This document shows positions 63,549-64,000 of a DNA stretch of 64,000 nt, piece by piece. The notes beneath the pieces are model-generated. The model had not been told where the DNA came from. It ran no database searches and saw only the letters and a program-made list of their open reading frames with translations. The DNA comes from Halococcus salsus (lineage in GTDB: Archaea > Halobacteriota > Halobacteria > Halobacteriales > Halococcaceae). Both the position numbers and the translations under genes were made by a program. Where the stretch lies: contig NZ_JAAAJC010000009.1 in NCBI RefSeq assembly GCF_009900715.1, forward strand, positions 1-64,000. The letters are read 5' to 3'. Numbering within the stretch: position 1 is the stretch's first letter; each line of letters opens with the position of its first letter.

Positions 63549-64000
63549 CGCCGGCGAGCCATTGCGAGCACTATTGCGACCAGGGCGAGCACCGCCGGGA
63601 GGATACCGAAGCCGGTACCGAACCCGCTCGATCCCTCGCTACTCCCATTTTCGGACTCAGCTACCGTTTGAGCATCGGTGATCGTCCCGACCGGTGTTCG
63701 GTTTATCGATGAATCCTCGAGAATGGTCGAGACCGTCACTGTGGTCGTTGCACTCGCCGAGCTCGTCGACGTCGACGTGGGTGTTGCGGTTGGAGTGGTC
63801 GTGCTCGTTGAGGTCCTGATCGGGATTGATGTAGCGGTCGCGGTCGCGAACGAATCCGGGTCGACCTGCTCGCCGTTCACGAGGATTTTCGCCGGCCCAC
63901 CACGGAGATCGAGCGCGGTGAGTTCCCCCTCGAAAGTGTAGTTGTCGACGCCACGCTCCGCCGTCGAACCCGAGGCCGTGCTGTCAGTTACGACGTCCGG
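63545..64000 (-). CDS. Surface protein C terminus with PGF-CTERM-like tail (cut by window)
   Basis: The minus frame runs from beyond the window edge (PDVVTDSTASGSTAERGVDN) through a Thr/Ser-rich stalk to SSGFGTGFGILPAVLALVAI with final arginines MARRR. This tripartite end (GFG-like motif, helix, basic cluster) marks archaeosortase substrates in haloarchaea, which are cleaved and lipid-linked. The stalk is probably O-glycosylated. Domain type cannot be told. Overlaps the DUF1931 stop by four bases. Confidence 0.7.
   Translation of the reverse strand, partial: PDVVTDSTASGSTAERGVDNYTFEGELTALDLRGGPAKILVNGEQVDPDSFATATATSIPIRTSTSTTTPTATPTSTSTSSASATTTVTVSTILEDSSINRTPVGTITDAQTVAESENGSSEGSSGFGTGFGILPAVLALVAIVLAMARRR

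Noticed and set aside
1-64000. CRISPR array or cas genes
   Set aside because: No regularly spaced direct repeats of CRISPR size were seen; the repeated elements present are palindromic and scattered.

Overview
The window is haloarchaeal DNA. Proteins are rich in Asp/Glu, secreted proteins carry twin-arginine signals with or without a lipobox, and regulators belong to archaeal families (TrmB, HTH-10/Bat-like, PadR). A DUF1931 histone-fold protein, a NucS relic and a PGF-CTERM-like surface protein are also present. A ParA operon flanked by iterons, many small zinc-ribbon genes, IS200/IS605 debris and several broken genes suggest a megaplasmid or a plasmid-like chromosomal island. The genus cannot be told from the sequence alone.

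Layout. 0-2 kb: MntA/HepT toxin-antitoxin relic. 2-7.2 kb: Opp/Dpp-type ABC cassette copy 1 (two ATPases and DppC on minus, DppB and a small secreted peptide on plus). 7.3-19.7 kb: a maltodextrin/cyclodextrin system (MalE/F/G/K-like importer, GH15 glucoamylase, intracellular GH13, TrmB regulator, secreted CGTase-like enzyme). 20-22.4 kb: acyl-CoA dehydrogenase, tautomerase, Bat-like regulator. 22.4-25.3 kb: decayed sequence including an aldo/keto reductase pseudogene. 25.3-37 kb: a second sugar locus resembling thuEFGKAB (GH4, YesL-like protein, ABC importer, TrmB-like regulator, isomerase, two Gfo/Idh/MocA dehydrogenases, ThuA). 37.5-48.9 kb: a segment bounded by two tRNA-Thr(UGU) genes. It holds a broken nucS, a TauE/SafE permease, a wHTH plus TumE-like pair, Opp cassette copy 2 and a three-gene zinc-finger operon. 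48.4-55 kb: repeat-rich, decaying DNA. 55.6-58.3 kb: DUF4870 protein and a PhoD-like phosphatase. 59.5-63.5 kb: small coupled genes, a nonsense-mutated wHTH regulator, the par locus, a PadR regulator and the DUF1931 protein. The right edge is cut by a surface-protein gene.

How genes work together. CGTase would convert starch outside the cell into cyclodextrins and maltodextrins, the importer would take them up, and GH13/GH15 enzymes would release glucose under TrmB control. The second locus would import a glycoside and process it through keto-sugar chemistry (Gfo/Idh dehydrogenases, isomerase, ThuA).

The most unusual item is the twice-present Opp-type cassette. It has no adjacent solute-binding protein but is linked in both copies to a roughly 73-residue secreted peptide with an almost invariant two-cysteine C terminus and a covarying downstream hairpin. 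Copy 1 has lost the Walker A loop of its OppD. The window also shows widespread decay: hepT, nucS and a wHTH regulator are each broken by a single in-frame stop codon, and a sugar permease by two single-base deletions.
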